DNA of 64,000 nucleotides from Calendula officinalis. Its lineage: Eukaryota; Streptophyta; Magnoliopsida; Asterales; Asteraceae. The notes under the pieces are model-generated. The model ran no database searches. It was not told where the DNA came from and saw nothing but the letters and a program-made list of their open reading frames with translations. Below are positions 36,182 to 48,665 of the stretch, one piece after another; within the stretch, counting starts at the first letter, position 1; each line of letters opens with the position of its first letter. The stretch covers positions 14,513,813 through 14,577,812 of the forward strand of contig OY970828.1 in NCBI GenBank assembly GCA_963853835.1, given 5' to 3'. The translations under genes were made by a program, and so were the position numbers.

Positions 36182-38714
36182 TGTGACAACTCGATATTTC
36201 TGGTACGTAAACTCATTTCATTTCTAGAACATTCCTTGTTTAAAAAGTTTCTATTTTTAGACATTTCCATTTCTGGCATCCTAATACACAACAAATTTTA
36301 TATTTTTACACCATACATTAGTGTTTGACTATTTTAGTCAACACAACATTTCTACTTTTCTTATGGTGACACATTGAGCTTAAAACATTTCTAAAAATGA
36401 TAACTTTATCATTTAAACAATAAACGTTCAGATTTAATAAACGTGACTCGAATGACATCGAACCATGACCGACCACCTAAGTGGTCGGCCATGCCCTTGC
36501 TTGTGACCACACCATCTCGGTCGAACCCTATAAGGGTGAGGTTGAATTGTTTGATCTTATCTATAAGCTTGTTATCTCTATCCATCTTATTTTAAAGAGT
36601 CATTGTTGTACCATGATTCTAACTCCTAAACCCTAAATCTCCCCCTATTTAAACAACACCACCGAAACCCTATTCTCTTTTACAAAAATCGGCCAAGCCT
36701 CCCCACAACACCCTTCGTCCGTTCGTGTTCAAGCAAGCAAGCAAACCCGGCCATCCTTTTGATTCCTAGTTCGATCATTTGAGGTATACCTAGATCCTTT
36801 TTCATGTGTTCTTTCTTTTGTTTCGGTGTTAGTTCGAACCCGAGACCATGGCCTAAGGTCAAATGGTCTCGGTTGTGCTTTGATTCCCAAACCCGTAGCA
36901 AGCTTGCATGCATACATTCGATCGTGTGCATATAGGTGTGATTATTGCTTATTTTCTTGCTTAATCAAGTACTCGAACCCTAGATCTTGCATAGATATGA
37001 CCGAATACCCTAGATCTCGACTAACCTAGTCCCTAGTCTCGAACCGATACTCGATCTAGACCCGATTTAGCTTGAATCTAGCCGATCTAGAACCAAACCC
37101 TTAGGGTTTTGGCCTAGCCGGCCAACCCTAGACCAACCGAACCCTAGTTGACTTTAGATTGACTAGATTGGACTTTTGTTGACTAAATATTGTGATAGAC
37201 CAAACCCTAGCCGGAATCTAGAACCTTAAGTTGACTTTTGTTGACTACTTTGACCTACGTTGACTTCTAGAATTGACCAATTTTGACCAATAAGTCAAAC
37301 CGGGTCAAGACCGGATCTTGACCCAACCGATCAACCCAAACCCGAATACCTAATCGGGCCAAGGCCCATACTCGGCCCATTTCGATCTACCTTAGTCTAT
37401 CGGGCCCAAACTTTAGTTGGCCCATTAGTATCCAAGCCCATTTGCTCCAAAGCCCAAACCTTTGGCCCACTTATACCCAAACCGAACCCAATTGGGCCCA
37501 AACCCAATCCATGGCCCAATCTAATTGGACCTAAGCCCAATAAGAGGCCCAAGTGGCCCAACCAAGTGGCCCATTAGGCCCAATAGGGCCATTAAGCCTA
37601 ACCCAAACCCATTTCATTTCGAAGCCCATTTCATTTCATTTCATTTTGGCCCATTAAGGCCCAATGATCCAAGTTCATTCGATGTCACAAAACGTAAAAC
37701 ATAACATTAATTGTATATCATTTATCTTATATTATATCTAGAATCGCCTGTATTAACTTAGTCTAATTAGTAAGTTATATCATTTAGGAAGCTAGGAGTC
37801 TCTGAAGGATTCCTCTGTCCTAATATTGTCGCTAAGCTTTGCCCAGGTGAGTCCACAGTTGCAATTGTTTTACAATGACTGTACAACATCTTTACATTTT
37901 CATTATCGCATTGGCATGACAAAAAATTATTATACCGGACTAAGGTTGCCAGCAATCATTAACTAGTGGATCTAGACCATGGATATGCAGATAGTACTAT
38001 TGGCTGACACTCATCCTCCCAACATTATTTGATCACTACTTGGTATATCCAAGACATCTTTCGGGAGTGTATATCCATAGATAACATACTGGAGTTGAAG
38101 TGTTGATTGTGGACTTAGGGGTTGGTATATTAACTCAATAGACTAGCTACCTGTTGGGGATAACAGTTCATGCGATGTCAAACATAACAATTTGTTCAAC
38201 ACTTTTTCATAAACAAAACAAGTAATTTGTAGATCTTCTACAATTACATTGTACTTTCTATATTTACTTCTCATATCATATGAGTGTTGAACTTTATACA
38301 TTTTCAGTCATAAACCATTTTCATAACAAACATTTTTGGTAGCAAACACTTTACTTTACCTTTTACATTAACCATGTGGATTCACTCAACATTATTGTTG
38401 ACCCTTTTATTATTTATGTTTTTCCAGGTGATTAGGTGCAGTGGAACTAGAGGATATGAGCAGTGGGATTGTCGTGAGCCATGATTAAAACATAAGTTTA
38501 CGAACAATCATTTCATTTCAAAACAATTTCTATTTTTGGAAACTTACTATTTTGAGAACTTTCTATTTTTGGAAAGTGAAAACAACTTTTATTTTTCGTT
38601 ATTGTGTGGTTGTTTGTGTACTTAATTTTTGCTATGTTGTTATGAAAGTTACACCCTCATTCTTCCGCAAAACATTTTAGATGAAGTATAACTCGTTTTT
38701 AGCAGGGTGTGACA
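36182..38714 (+). repeat. 5' LTR of the chromovirus
   Basis: TGTGACAACTCG...GTGTGACA, 2533 bp. It has lost about 65 bp near 37860 and about 40 bp near 37590 relative to the 3' LTR. A dense GGCCCA block lies at 37340-37680. Confidence 0.92.
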
Positions 38715-38717
38715 GAG

Positions 38718-38729
38718 TGGTATTAGAGC
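38718..38729 (+). other. Primer binding site
   Basis: TGGTATTAGAGC, three bases after the 5' LTR, is a tRNA-Met type primer site with one change from the usual TGGTATCAGAGC. Confidence 0.85.
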
Positions 38730-38966
38730 TTAAGTTATACTGAATTAGCAAGCCTAGTCTATAACTACAAAAGATTTTTGGGAAAAACAAAAACTTGTAC
38801 AAAACGAAAATAATCATGGCACGCTGAGTCTCATATCCTGAAGTTCCATTGTTCTTAGCGTAGAACATTTGCCCTAGTTAGAATTGCCTTAGTATTATAG
38901 TTAGCATTCGTCAGAGAGCCCAAAAATTTTCATAATCTAATAATTATATGCGTCGTGATAAGCAGA

Positions 38967-39401
38967 ATGTCGCCTACGAGCGTCCTCAATTTTTCGTATG
39001 ATTCCGATAGTGATCATGGTGCTGCTGTTCCAGTAGTCCCAGCGCCAGTTGCTCCAGTGCCAGTGGTGGTACAACCTCCTGTTGTCTCATGGCATCGTCA
39101 CCCAAGAAGACGTCCTATTCCCATTAGTCCTAATGGTCCTCCTACTCCAGCTCGTGGTCAGCGTCCTATTATCTATCGTCGACGTGAGGGTGGCATGATA
39201 TGGTTATGTTCGCATGCGAGACCAAAGCGTGATGTTGCTCCAAGAACTCCACGACGTCAAGAACCAGAACCAGAACCAGATGTGATATCAGAATCAGAGC
39301 CTGAAGAAGACTCTGAGCCAGAAGAAGAATCAGAACTAGAGGAAGATCCAGAAGAAGAGTCAGAGCCTGAGGAAGACTCTGAGTCAGAGGAAGATGATTA
39401 G
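38967..39401 (+). CDS. Leader ORF of the chromovirus, acidic C-terminus
   Basis: A 144-codon ORF between the primer site and gag starts at ATG 38967 and is followed by a 370-bp gap before gag. It has a Pro/Val-rich segment (about 20-45), a basic Arg-rich middle (PRRRP, YRRREG) and an almost pure Glu/Asp/Ser/Pro tail over the last 45 residues. I recognise no domain. It remains open although gag and pol have stops. It could be an accessory protein or a translated leader; function unknown. Confidence 0.5.
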   Translation: MSPTSVLNFSYDSDSDHGAAVPVVPAPVAPVPVVVQPPVVSWHRHPRRRPIPISPNGPPTPARGQRPIIYRRREGGMIWLCSHARPKRDVAPRTPRRQEPEPEPDVISESEPEEDSEPEEESELEEDPEEESEPEEDSESEEDD

Positions 39402-39770
39402 TCATCTACATTTCGTCTATATTTGTTTTCTATTACTATTATTAGGTTTTATGTTTAGCTATTTTTAAATTTAGTATTTTCTTTATTGGCGTATGTGCCA
39501 TACTTTTAAAACTATTATGTATTAGGAATGTGTTTAATAAAAGTGATATTTTAGTAAAATTTCGTTGTTTTTATAAATTGTATTTTTCTATACGTCTTTA
39601 CTACAATTATATCTACGTCTATCTATATCTACGTCAATTACTACTACTACGTCTATTGTATATCTATTCTTTGATTCTTATATAAATATATATTTCCTTT
39701 ATAATCCTTCTATATTATTCTTTTCTTAATTCTTTGTTTAAATCGTATTATTTGTATCAGCAATTCATCA

Positions 39771-41321
39771 ATGGCTCGAGGAGGAAATGCAGAGACTGTC
39801 GAACAAATGGTGGAACGCCGAATCACTGAAATGATGGCTCAAATGAACGCTGCAAGAGGAAATGCTGCTGTTGCATCTAACAGTGGAAACAACGGTATAT
39901 CATTCGACTCCACAAGAGCAGATTCGTTTATTTTTCATTTTAGCTAAATTTTTCCTTTTCTTTCCTTATTTGTTTAAACTTCAGATCCCAATGCTAAACG
40001 TCAAGGTCAGTCATTTAAGACCTTTACGTCCTGTCATCCTCCGACGTACTCTGGATCTGAAGGTGCCATTGCTATCATCCACTGGATTGAGAAGGTGGAA
40101 TCCATCTTCAGGATCATCCAATGTGCCCCTGAGAATATGGCGAAGTTTGCTGCTAGCACATTGTCCAAGGAAGCGTTGTCCTGGTGAAATACCCAAGTGC
40201 AAGTCTTAGGTCGTGCTAATGCTGATGCTATGACTTAGGATACGTTTAAGAATCAGTTAACTCAGAAGTTTTGTCCAAGGAGAGAGCTACAGAAAGTTGA
40301 AGTGGAACTATGGAATCTGTCCATGGTTGGATCTGATATTGTTACCTACAAGACTAAGTTCCAAGAACTCGCTCGTCTCGTTCCTCATATGGTTTCCCCT
40401 GAATTTAAGCATATTGAGAGGTATCTGCAAGGTCTTCATGATCTTATTCATACTCTTGTTATCGCTTCTGAACCGACAACTTTTGAAGATGTTGTGAATC
40501 ATGCTACAAGGTTGACTGATGATGCTATGAGAACTGGATTGGTCAAAGATAAGCTAGTTGTGTCTAGCAAATCCTCTGAAACTTTGAATAATGAAAATGG
40601 GAAGCGTTCCTATGACAACAAGCGTGATTACAAAGGGAACAATTATCAGAAGAATAAGAATTATGCTACCTCTAATCAGAACAACAATCAGTCTAATTCT
40701 GATTCTAAGTCTTATGCTGGAAGCAAGCCCAAGTGCAACAAATGTAATTGGAATCATGATGGTCAGTGTGAGAAGTGCTACAAGTGTGACCGCTGGGGTC
40801 ACAATTTCAGAAAATGTTCGTCCAACAATCCTCCTAAAAATCTTGTCTGTTACGAGTGTGGTGATCCTAACCACTATCGTAATCGTTGCCCTAAGCTTCA
40901 GAACAACAACAAAAATGGCAATCGTAACAACAATCGCAATGCCAACAACAACAATGATCGTCAGAATGGTCGTGGTCGTGCATTTGTTACGAATGCTCAG
41001 GAAGCTCGTGAAAATCCTGATACTGTTACCGGTACGTTTATCGTCTACAATCATTTTGCTTTTATTTTATTTGATTCGGGAGGCGACTTGAGTTTCGTAT
41101 CGACCGACTTTAAAAGTTTCTTAAATTTGAATCCTGAACGTTTGAAAGTTAATTATGAAATCGAGCTAGCGAATGGCAAAGTTGTTAGGTCTAGTGAAGT
41201 TTTTAAAGGTTGTAAGCTTGACCTAGATGATCACATTTTCGATATAGACCTTGTGCCTGTAGGGCTAGGTAGTTTTGATATTGTCATAGGGATGGATTGG
41301 TTATCTAAAAATCGTGCTTAA
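39771..41321 (+). pseudogene. Chromovirus Gag-protease, with candidate 90-bp intron
   Basis: Gag starts at ATG 39771 (MARGGNAETVEQMVERRI). After 41 codons a GT-AG segment (39895-39984) interrupts it, and the frame resumes as DPNAKRQGQ. The gag core (FTSCHPPTYSG, WIEKVESIF, QELARLVPHMV) follows, with Trp-to-stop changes near 40186 and 40238. Two zinc knuckles, CYKCDRWGHNFRKC and CYECGDPNHYRNRC, lie at 40780-40890. The protease (41060-41310) has DSGG where DSGA is usual and ends MDWLSKNRA. The TAA at 41319 interrupts the passage into RT. Confidence 0.85.
39895..39984 (+). other. Candidate intron in chromovirus gag
   Basis: Donor ACG|GTATAT, acceptor TTTAAACTTCAG, with a T/C-rich tract before it. 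Removal joins codon 42 as G+AT (Asp) in frame and deletes in-frame stops. The inferred exon ends give a natural gag sequence. Confidence 0.55.
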
Positions 41322-44314
41322 ATAATATGCTACAACAAACAAATTCGAATCCCTTTATCCAAAACAGAAACTTTAATAATTCAAGGTGAACAGCGAAACA
41401 AAAACATAAAAATCATAAACACTATAAAAGCTCAAAAATATCTTCGTAAAGGATGCCAAGCCTTTCTTGCTCATGTCATTGACACAAAGTCCAAAGATCG
41501 TAAGATTGAGGACATTCCTATCGTTCGTGAATTCCCTGGCGTTTTTCCTGGCGAATTGCCTGGACTGCCACCTCAGAGACAAGTTGAATTTCGTATTGAT
41601 CTGATTCCAAGAGCCGCACCTTTTGCGCGTTCTCCATATCGTCTTGCACTGTCTGAAATGCAAGAACTTTCATCACAATTGCAAGAACTTCTTGATCTTG
41701 GTTTCATTCGACCGAGTTTCTCGCCCTAGGGAGCTCCAGTCCTCTTTGATAAAAAGAAAGATGGTTCAATGAGAATGTGCATTGACTATCGTGAATTGAA
41801 CAAAGTAACTATTAAAAATCGATATCCTCTTCCCCGTATTGATGATCTATTCGATCAACTCTAAGGATCAAGTTTCTATTCCAAAATTGATCTTCGTTCA
41901 GGCTACCATCAGTTGAAAGTTCGTGATGAAGATGTGCCCAAAACTGCTTTCAGAACTCGCTATGGTCATTACGAATTTTTGGTAATGCCATTTGGTTTGA
42001 CCAATGCACCTGCTGTGTTTATGGATCTCATGAACAGAGTGTGCAAGCAATATCTCGATAAATTCGTTATCGTCTTCATAGATGATATTCTTATATATTC
42101 GCACTCGAGAGAAGAGCATGAAGAGCACTTAACAATCATTCTTGAGTTGTTGGAGAAAGAGAAGTTGTACGCCAAATTGTCCAAGTGTGAATTCTGGTTG
42201 CGTGAAGTCCAATTTCTGGGTCATATTATCAACGAGGAAGGTATCCACGTTGATCCTGCGAAGATAGAAGCCATAAAGAATTGGGAAGCTCCAAAGACCC
42301 CAACTGAAGTGAGACAATTCCTTGGTCTTGCTGGTTACTACAGAAGATTCATAGAAAATTTCTCGAAGATTGCAAAGGATTTAACGGTGTTAACACATAA
42401 GGATGAGAAATTTGTCTGGGGTGAAAAAGCAAGAATCAGCCTTCCAATCTCTTAAATCTAAATTATGTTCTTCTCCTATTCTATCTCTTCCTGAAGGAAT
42501 CGACAATTTCGTGGTATATTGCGATGCTTCGCACCAAGGGCTAGGTTGTGTATTGATGCAGCATGACAAAGTGATCGCCTATGCCTCTCGACAACTGAAA
42601 TTATACAACTCATGATCTTGAGTTGGGTGCCGTTGTGTTCGCATTGAAGATTTGGAGACATTATCTCTACGGTACCAAGTGCACAATATTTACCAATCAC
42701 AAGAGCTTGCAACATATCTTCAATCAGAAAGAGCTCAACATGAGACATCACAGATGGGTAGAGTTGATAAATGATTACGACTGTGAGATCAAGTATCATC
42801 CTGGTAAAGCTAATGTGGTAGGTGATGCCTTAAGTCTGAAAGAGCAACCTAAACCTCGTCGTGTTCGAGCCCTTCCAATCTCTGTTCGTTCTAATCTATC
42901 TTCCCAAGTTCATGAATTCCAAGCTGAAGCCTTGAAGGTAGAGAACATCAAAAGTGAAGCTTTGCGTGGTATGGAAAAGCAGTTAGAAGCAAAGGTGGAT
43001 GGAACTGTTTATTTCATGGATCGTTTGTGGGTACCTAATCATGGAAGTGTTCGCGACGTCATCTTGAATGAAGCTCATCGATCCAAATATTCTATTCATT
43101 CTGGTGCTGAAAAGATGTATAAAGATGTCAAGGAATTATACTGGTGGCTAAATATGAAGAAAGAGATTGAAGTTTATGTCAGCAAATGTTTAACTTGTAC
43201 CAAAGTGAAAGCAGAGAATCAGAAGCCTTTCGGTCTTCTACAACAGCCAGAGATCCCTGAATGGAAATGGGAAGAAATCTCTATGGATTTCATAACCAAG
43301 TTGCCTCGAACGTCTAGTGGTCATGACACGATTTGGGTAATTGTTGATCGATTGACCAAATCAGCTCATTTCATTCCTATTAAAGAGACTGACGAAATGG
43401 AGAAGCTAACGAGAATTTATCTGAAAGAAGTCGTATCTCGGCATGGTGTGCCAGTCGCGATCATATCTGATCGTTATAGTCGCTTTACATCTCGTTTTTG
43501 GCAATCATTGCAAAAATCTCTCGGTACTCGCCTCGATATGAGTACTGCTTATCATCCCCAAACCGACGGTCAGACTGAAAGAACAATCCAAACTTTGGAA
43601 GACATGCTGAGAGCTTGTGTTATTGATTTTGGTGGAAGTTGGGATTCTCATCTCCCTTTAGCTGAGTTCTCGTACAATTATAGTTATCATACAACTATTA
43701 AGGCCGCACCATTCGAAGCCCTTTATGGAAGAAAATGTCGTTCGCCACTTTGTTGGATTGAAGTTGGGTGATCGTCAGAATACTGGTCCTGAGATTCTAC
43801 AAGAAACGAGTGACAAGATCTTCAAGATCAAAGATCGCATCAAGGCTGCAAGAGATCGACAAAAGAGTTATGTTGATAATCGTCGAAAGCCTTTAGAGTT
43901 CGCTGTTGGCGACCATGTGTTGCTAAAGGTAGCACCTTGGAAAGGTGTTGTACGCTTTGGAAAGAAGGGAAAGAAAGGATTGGTGTTGTTGCTTATCGTC
44001 TTCGCCTTCCTAAAGAGCTCAGCAATGTCCACGACACTTTTCATGTGTCAAACTTGAAGAAATTTATTCATGATCCCTCGCTTATTGTTCCTGCTGAGGA
44101 AATTATTATCGACGACAAACTCCATTTCACTGAGGAACCAATCGAAATCTCTGACTGGAAAGAGCAAAAGCTACGAAGAAGCAAGATCAGAATCATTAAG
44201 GTCAGATGGAACTCCAAACGAGGTCCTGAATTCATGTGGGAACGTGAGGACCAAATGCGAAAGAAATATCCTCATTTATTTCTCGGTGTCTCTCATGTTC
44301 GCTCTTCGTCTTAA
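41322..44314 (+). pseudogene. Chromovirus Pol: RT, RNase H, integrase, chromodomain-like tail
   Basis: RT (41500-42200) has PPQRQVEFRIDL, KKDGSMRMCIDYRELN, and the catalytic FIDDILIYS near 42080. RNase H (42480-42880) has YCDASHQGLG. Integrase has the HHCC finger (43080-43200), MDFITKLP, IISDR and QTERTIQTLEDML. The C-terminus (43860-44310) has the GPY/F-like and chromodomain-like region ending WEREDQMRKKYPHLF. Stops at about 41729 and 41864 and frameshifts near 42430, 42610, 43770 and 43970 break it. Several stops fit CAG/CAA-to-TAG/TAA or TGG-to-TAG changes. Confidence 0.9.
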
Positions 44315-44348
44315 ATTTCGGGACGAAATTTCTTCAACCAGGGGAGAA

Positions 44349-46989
44349 TGTGACAACTCGATATTTCTGGTACGTAAACTCATTTCATTTCTAGAACTTT
44401 CCTTATTTAGAAAGTTTTTATTTTTAGACATTTCCATTTCTGGCATTCTAATACACAACAAATTTTATATTTTTACACCATACATTAGTGTTTGACTATT
44501 TTAGTCAACACAACATTTCTACTTTTTTTATGGTGACACATTGAGCTTAAAACATTTCTAAAAATGATAACTTTATCTGTTAAACAATAAACGTTCAAAT
44601 TTAATAAACGTGACTCGAATGACATCGAACCATGACCGACCACCTAAGTGGCCGGCCATGCCCTTGCTTGTGACCACAGCATCTCGGCCGAACCCTATAA
44701 GGGTGAGGTTGAATTGTTTGATCTTATCTATAAGCTTGTAATCTCTATCCATCTTATTTTAAAGAGTCCTTGTTGTACCATGATTCAAACTCCTAAACCC
44801 TAAATCTCCCCCTATTTAAACAACACCACCGAAACCCTATTCTCTTTTACAAAAACCGGCCAAGCCTCCCCACAACACCCTTCGTCCGTTCGTGTTCAAG
44901 CAAGCAAGTAAACCCGATCATCCTTTAGATTCCTTGTTCGATCGTTTGACTGTTTGAGGTATACCTAGATTCTTTTTCATGTGTTCTTTCTTTTGTTTCG
45001 GTGTTAGTTCGAACCCGAGACCATGGCCTAAGGCCAAATGGTCTCGTTTGTGCTTTAATTCCCAAACCCGTAGCATGCTTGCATGCATACATTCGATCGT
45101 GTGCATATAGGTGTGATTATTGCTTATTTTCTTGCTTAATCAAGTACTCGAACCCTAGATCTTGCTTAGATATGACCGAATACCCTAGATCTCGACTAAC
45201 CTAGTCCCTAGTCTCGAACCGATACTCTATCTAGACCCGATCTAGCTTGAATCTAGCCGATCTAGACCGATCTAGAACCAAACCCTTAGAGTTTCGGCCT
45301 AGCCAGCCAACCCTAGACCAATCGAACCCTAGTTGACTTTAGATTGACTAGATTGGACTTTTGTTGACCAAATATTGTGATAGACCAAACCCTGGCCGAA
45401 ATCTAGAACCTAAAGTTGACTTTTGTTGACTATTTTGACCTATGTTGACTTCTAAAATAGACCAATTTTGACCAATAAGTCAAACCGGGTCAAGACCGGA
45501 TCTTGACCCAACCGATCAACCCAAACCCGAATACCTAATCGGGCCAAGGCCCGTACTCGGCCCATTTCGATCTACCTTAGTCTATCGGGCCCAAACTTTA
45601 GTTGACCCATTAGTATCCAAGCCCATTTGGACCAAAGCCCAAACCTTTGGCCCACTTATACCCAAGCCGAACCCAATTGGGCCCAAGCCCAATCCATGGC
45701 CCAATCTAATTGGACCTAAGCCCAATAAGAGGCCTAAGTGGCCCAACCTAGTGGCCCATTAAGCCCATTAAACACATTAGGCCCAATCTAGGCCCACTAA
45801 GCCTAACCCAAGCCCATCTCATTTCATTTCATTTCGAAGCCCATTTCATTTCATTTCATTTCATTTCGGCCCATTAAGGCCCAATGATCCAAGTTATTCG
45901 ATGTCACAAAACATAAAACATAACATTAATTGTATATCATTTATCTTATATTATATCTAGAATCGCCTGTATTAGCTTAGTCTAATTAGTAAGTTATATC
46001 ATTTAGGAAGCTTGGAGTCTCTGAAGGATTACTCTGTCCTAATATTGTCGCTAAGCTTTGCCCAGGTGAGTCCACAGACCCCTTTTACTCTTTTATTGCT
46101 TTTATAAACTTTGGGGTGGAAAACATAAACACAATTTAAACTGTTTTACTATGACTGTACAACATCTATACATTTTCATTATCGCGTTGGCATGACAAAA
46201 ATTATTATACCGGACTAAGGTTGCCAGCAATCATTAACTAGTGGATCTAGACCATGGATATGCAGATAGTACTATTGGCTGACACTCATCCTCCCAACAT
46301 TATTTGATCACTACTTGGTATATCCAAGACATCTTTCGGGAGTGTATATCCATAGATAACATACTGGAGTTGAAGTATTGATTGTGGACTTAGGGGTTGG
46401 TATATTAACTCAATAGACTAGCCACCTGTTGGGGATAATAGTTCATCCGATGTTAAACATAACAATTTGTTCAACACTTTTTCATAAACAAAACAAGTAA
46501 TTTGTAGATCTTCTACGATTACATTTTACTTTCTATATTTACTTCTCATATCATATGAGTGTTGAACTTTATACATTTCAGTCATAAACCATTTTCATAA
46601 CAAACATTTTTGGTAGCAAACACTTTACTTTACCTTTTACATTAACCTTGTGGATTCACTCAACATTATTGTTGACCCTTTTATTATTTATGTTTTTCCA
46701 GGTGATTAGGTGCAGTGGAACTGGAGGATATGAGCAGTGGGATTGTCGTGAGCCATGATTAAAACATAAGTTTACGAACAATTATTATATTTCAAAACAA
46801 TTTCTGTTTTTGGAAACTTACTATTTGTGAGAACTTTCTATTTTTGGAAAGTGAAAACAACTTTTATATTTCGTTATTGCGTGGTTGTTTCTTTACTTAA
46901 TTTTTGATATGTTGTCATGAAAGTTACACCCTCGTTCTTCCGCAAAACATTTTAGATGAAGTAAAACTCATTTTTGGCGGGGTGTGACA
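44349..46989 (+). repeat. 3' LTR of the chromovirus
   Basis: Follows the purine tract GGGGAGAA; 2641 bp, TGTGACAAC...GTGTGACA. It carries ATTTC pentamer runs near 45825-45870 and many GGCCCA motifs (45535-45895). Confidence 0.93.
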
Positions 46990-47039
46990 GTTAAGGTCGA
47001 AACCGGGTCGAAACGATCAACGAAAAACTGCAGCCTGCC

Positions 47040-47205
47040 TGAACCAGAGAGTTCGCGACGCGAACTCTGGTTCATGGTCGTGAGGATCGGGCAGAGATAT
47101 TGGGTTTTTGGAGATCGGAGGTCACGTCTGGATCACGATCGCGAATTGTTCACGACGCGCAAAGTTCACGGCGCGAACTCTAGTTCCCGGCGCGAACTCC
47201 TCAGA
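47040..47205. repeat. GC-rich palindromic CGCGAACT cluster in LTR
   Basis: The motif GTTCRCGRCGCGAAC recurs about four times (for example AGTTCGCGACGCGAACT at 47050), in a stretch much more GC-rich than its surroundings. Confidence 0.6.
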
Positions 47206-48252
47206 CACAACATTAAATACGGGATTTCAGCCATTAATGCCATTTGCAAACCCTAGTTTCTCTCCTTGGCGATTTTCGAGTGCAAGTGCTGGTTTTGGGT
47301 GATTTCTTCATCAAACCTTGGGAGATTTCACATCTAAGGGAAGATTAAAGGTAAATCTTCACTCCTCGATCATTGTAGCTTTAGATCTATGGATTTTGAG
47401 GCTTGGGTTTGAAACCCTAGTTCTTGGGTTTTTGATTAATGGTTAAATAAAGGTTTTATACACTTAATAGATGGTATTTTAACAAAGGAAACAAGTGTAT
47501 GGTTAAGATTTGTAAGAATCTTAAGATTTGGTTAAACCTAGGGTTTTGGAAATCATCAAAATTGGGGGAAAATGTTATTAAAGGGTTTCTAATGATAAAA
47601 GGGTTTATTTTCAGCAGTATATGTTGTTGAACAAGTTGTGGATATTATGATAGGCTTTTGGTGAAGTCTTGGAAGGTGCCAGCTTGTTGAAGCAAAAGGA
47701 TAGTGTGTGAAGAACACATTTGGAGCATTAATTGCTAAGGTGAGTACGTGTGGACTTTACTGAGTACATATCCATAGAAATGTATTTTACTTACTTGTGA
47801 TTGGTCTATTTGATTATTGTGTAGACTTATAGTTGTTGAGTTAGTTATATATTATTGTTAATAATTAACTAACTTGTTTGATGATAGATGTGATAGCCGA
47901 AGGCTTTGATTGAAATAGTTGTTGAGTTATGGTAAGATTGAGATGATGTGATGATGCGGGGGATCCTCTGTCATGAGGTGTGGATTGAGGGGCAGTTGGG
48001 TGGACTCCCATCGACTCATGCACGTTAGTAGTCTTGCTAACTGGAAGTATACCGGCGAGCAAGACATGTATCGGTAGATTGGGCGATTCCCTCTTGCCGG
48101 TATCTTATTTCTAGATAGTTCGGGGGGCAACCCGATAACTAGATATGTATGTGCTTCTAACTAGTTCGGGGGCAACCCGATAGTTAGATATGATTGCTAG
48201 GAGAGCAAGATCGATAGGGTTACAATAGGGTGACTAGATGGGATAGACGAGT

Positions 48253-48255
<3 letters not shown>

Positions 48256-48327
<72 letters not shown>
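48256..48327. repeat. (TA)n microsatellite
   Basis: About 35 TA repeats in the LTR of the second gypsy family. Confidence 0.97.
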
Positions 48328-48330
<3 letters not shown>

Positions 48331-48665
48331 TATATATAATGTGATACTTGTTACTTTTGTGTCTAAACACATGTAGCTCACGAGACTTTCTTGTCTCACG
48401 TACTCCTTGTTTGTTTTGCTATGTAATCAGGTTCAGGATCGAAGATATATGTGTGTACATATAGTGAAGTGTGGGGCCTAGAATAGAAGAACACTAGAGT
48501 GGAATTATACTTAGCTTTGGTTTTGATATATTTTGTAATACCAACTTTATACTCTGGTTTTCATACCAAAGGTTTTTGTAAATCCGTATTTCGGAACTGT
48601 TCTTCTATTTATGAAAATGATATATTTTGGCCAAATGTTTTATTTATAAAAATTGAGGTGTTACA

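Larger units (their letters stand above)
36182..46989 (+). mobile_element. Full-length chromovirus (Ty3/gypsy, probably Tekay-type), decayed
   Basis: Both LTRs start TGTGACAACTCG and end GTGTGACA. The insertion is flanked by the perfect duplication GTTAA (36177-36181 and 46990-46994). Primer site, leader ORF, gag, protease, RT, RNase H, integrase and chromodomain-like C-terminus follow in gypsy order. Stops and frameshifts make it inactive. The LTRs differ by several indels (2533 against 2641 bp). Confidence 0.92.
36066..48665 (+). repeat. 3' LTR of the second gypsy family, split by a nested element
   Basis: The LTR begins TGTAACGGCACG at 36066, just after the purine tract AAGGGGTAGATAGT. 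It is interrupted after 36181 by the 10.8-kb chromovirus, resumes at 46990 and ends GGTGTTACA at 48665. TGTAAC and GTTACA are inverted ends. The LTR proper is about 1.8 kb. It has a GC-rich palindromic cluster (47040-47200) and a TA microsatellite (48256-48327). Confidence 0.8.

Noticed and set aside
36680..37029. Small ORFs repeated at 44918-45204
   Set aside because: They lie in both LTRs of the chromovirus and are only LTR sequence translated.
40554..41091. Two 166-codon overlapping ORFs on both strands
   Set aside because: They are shadow frames of the real gag frame with its Asn-rich repeats.
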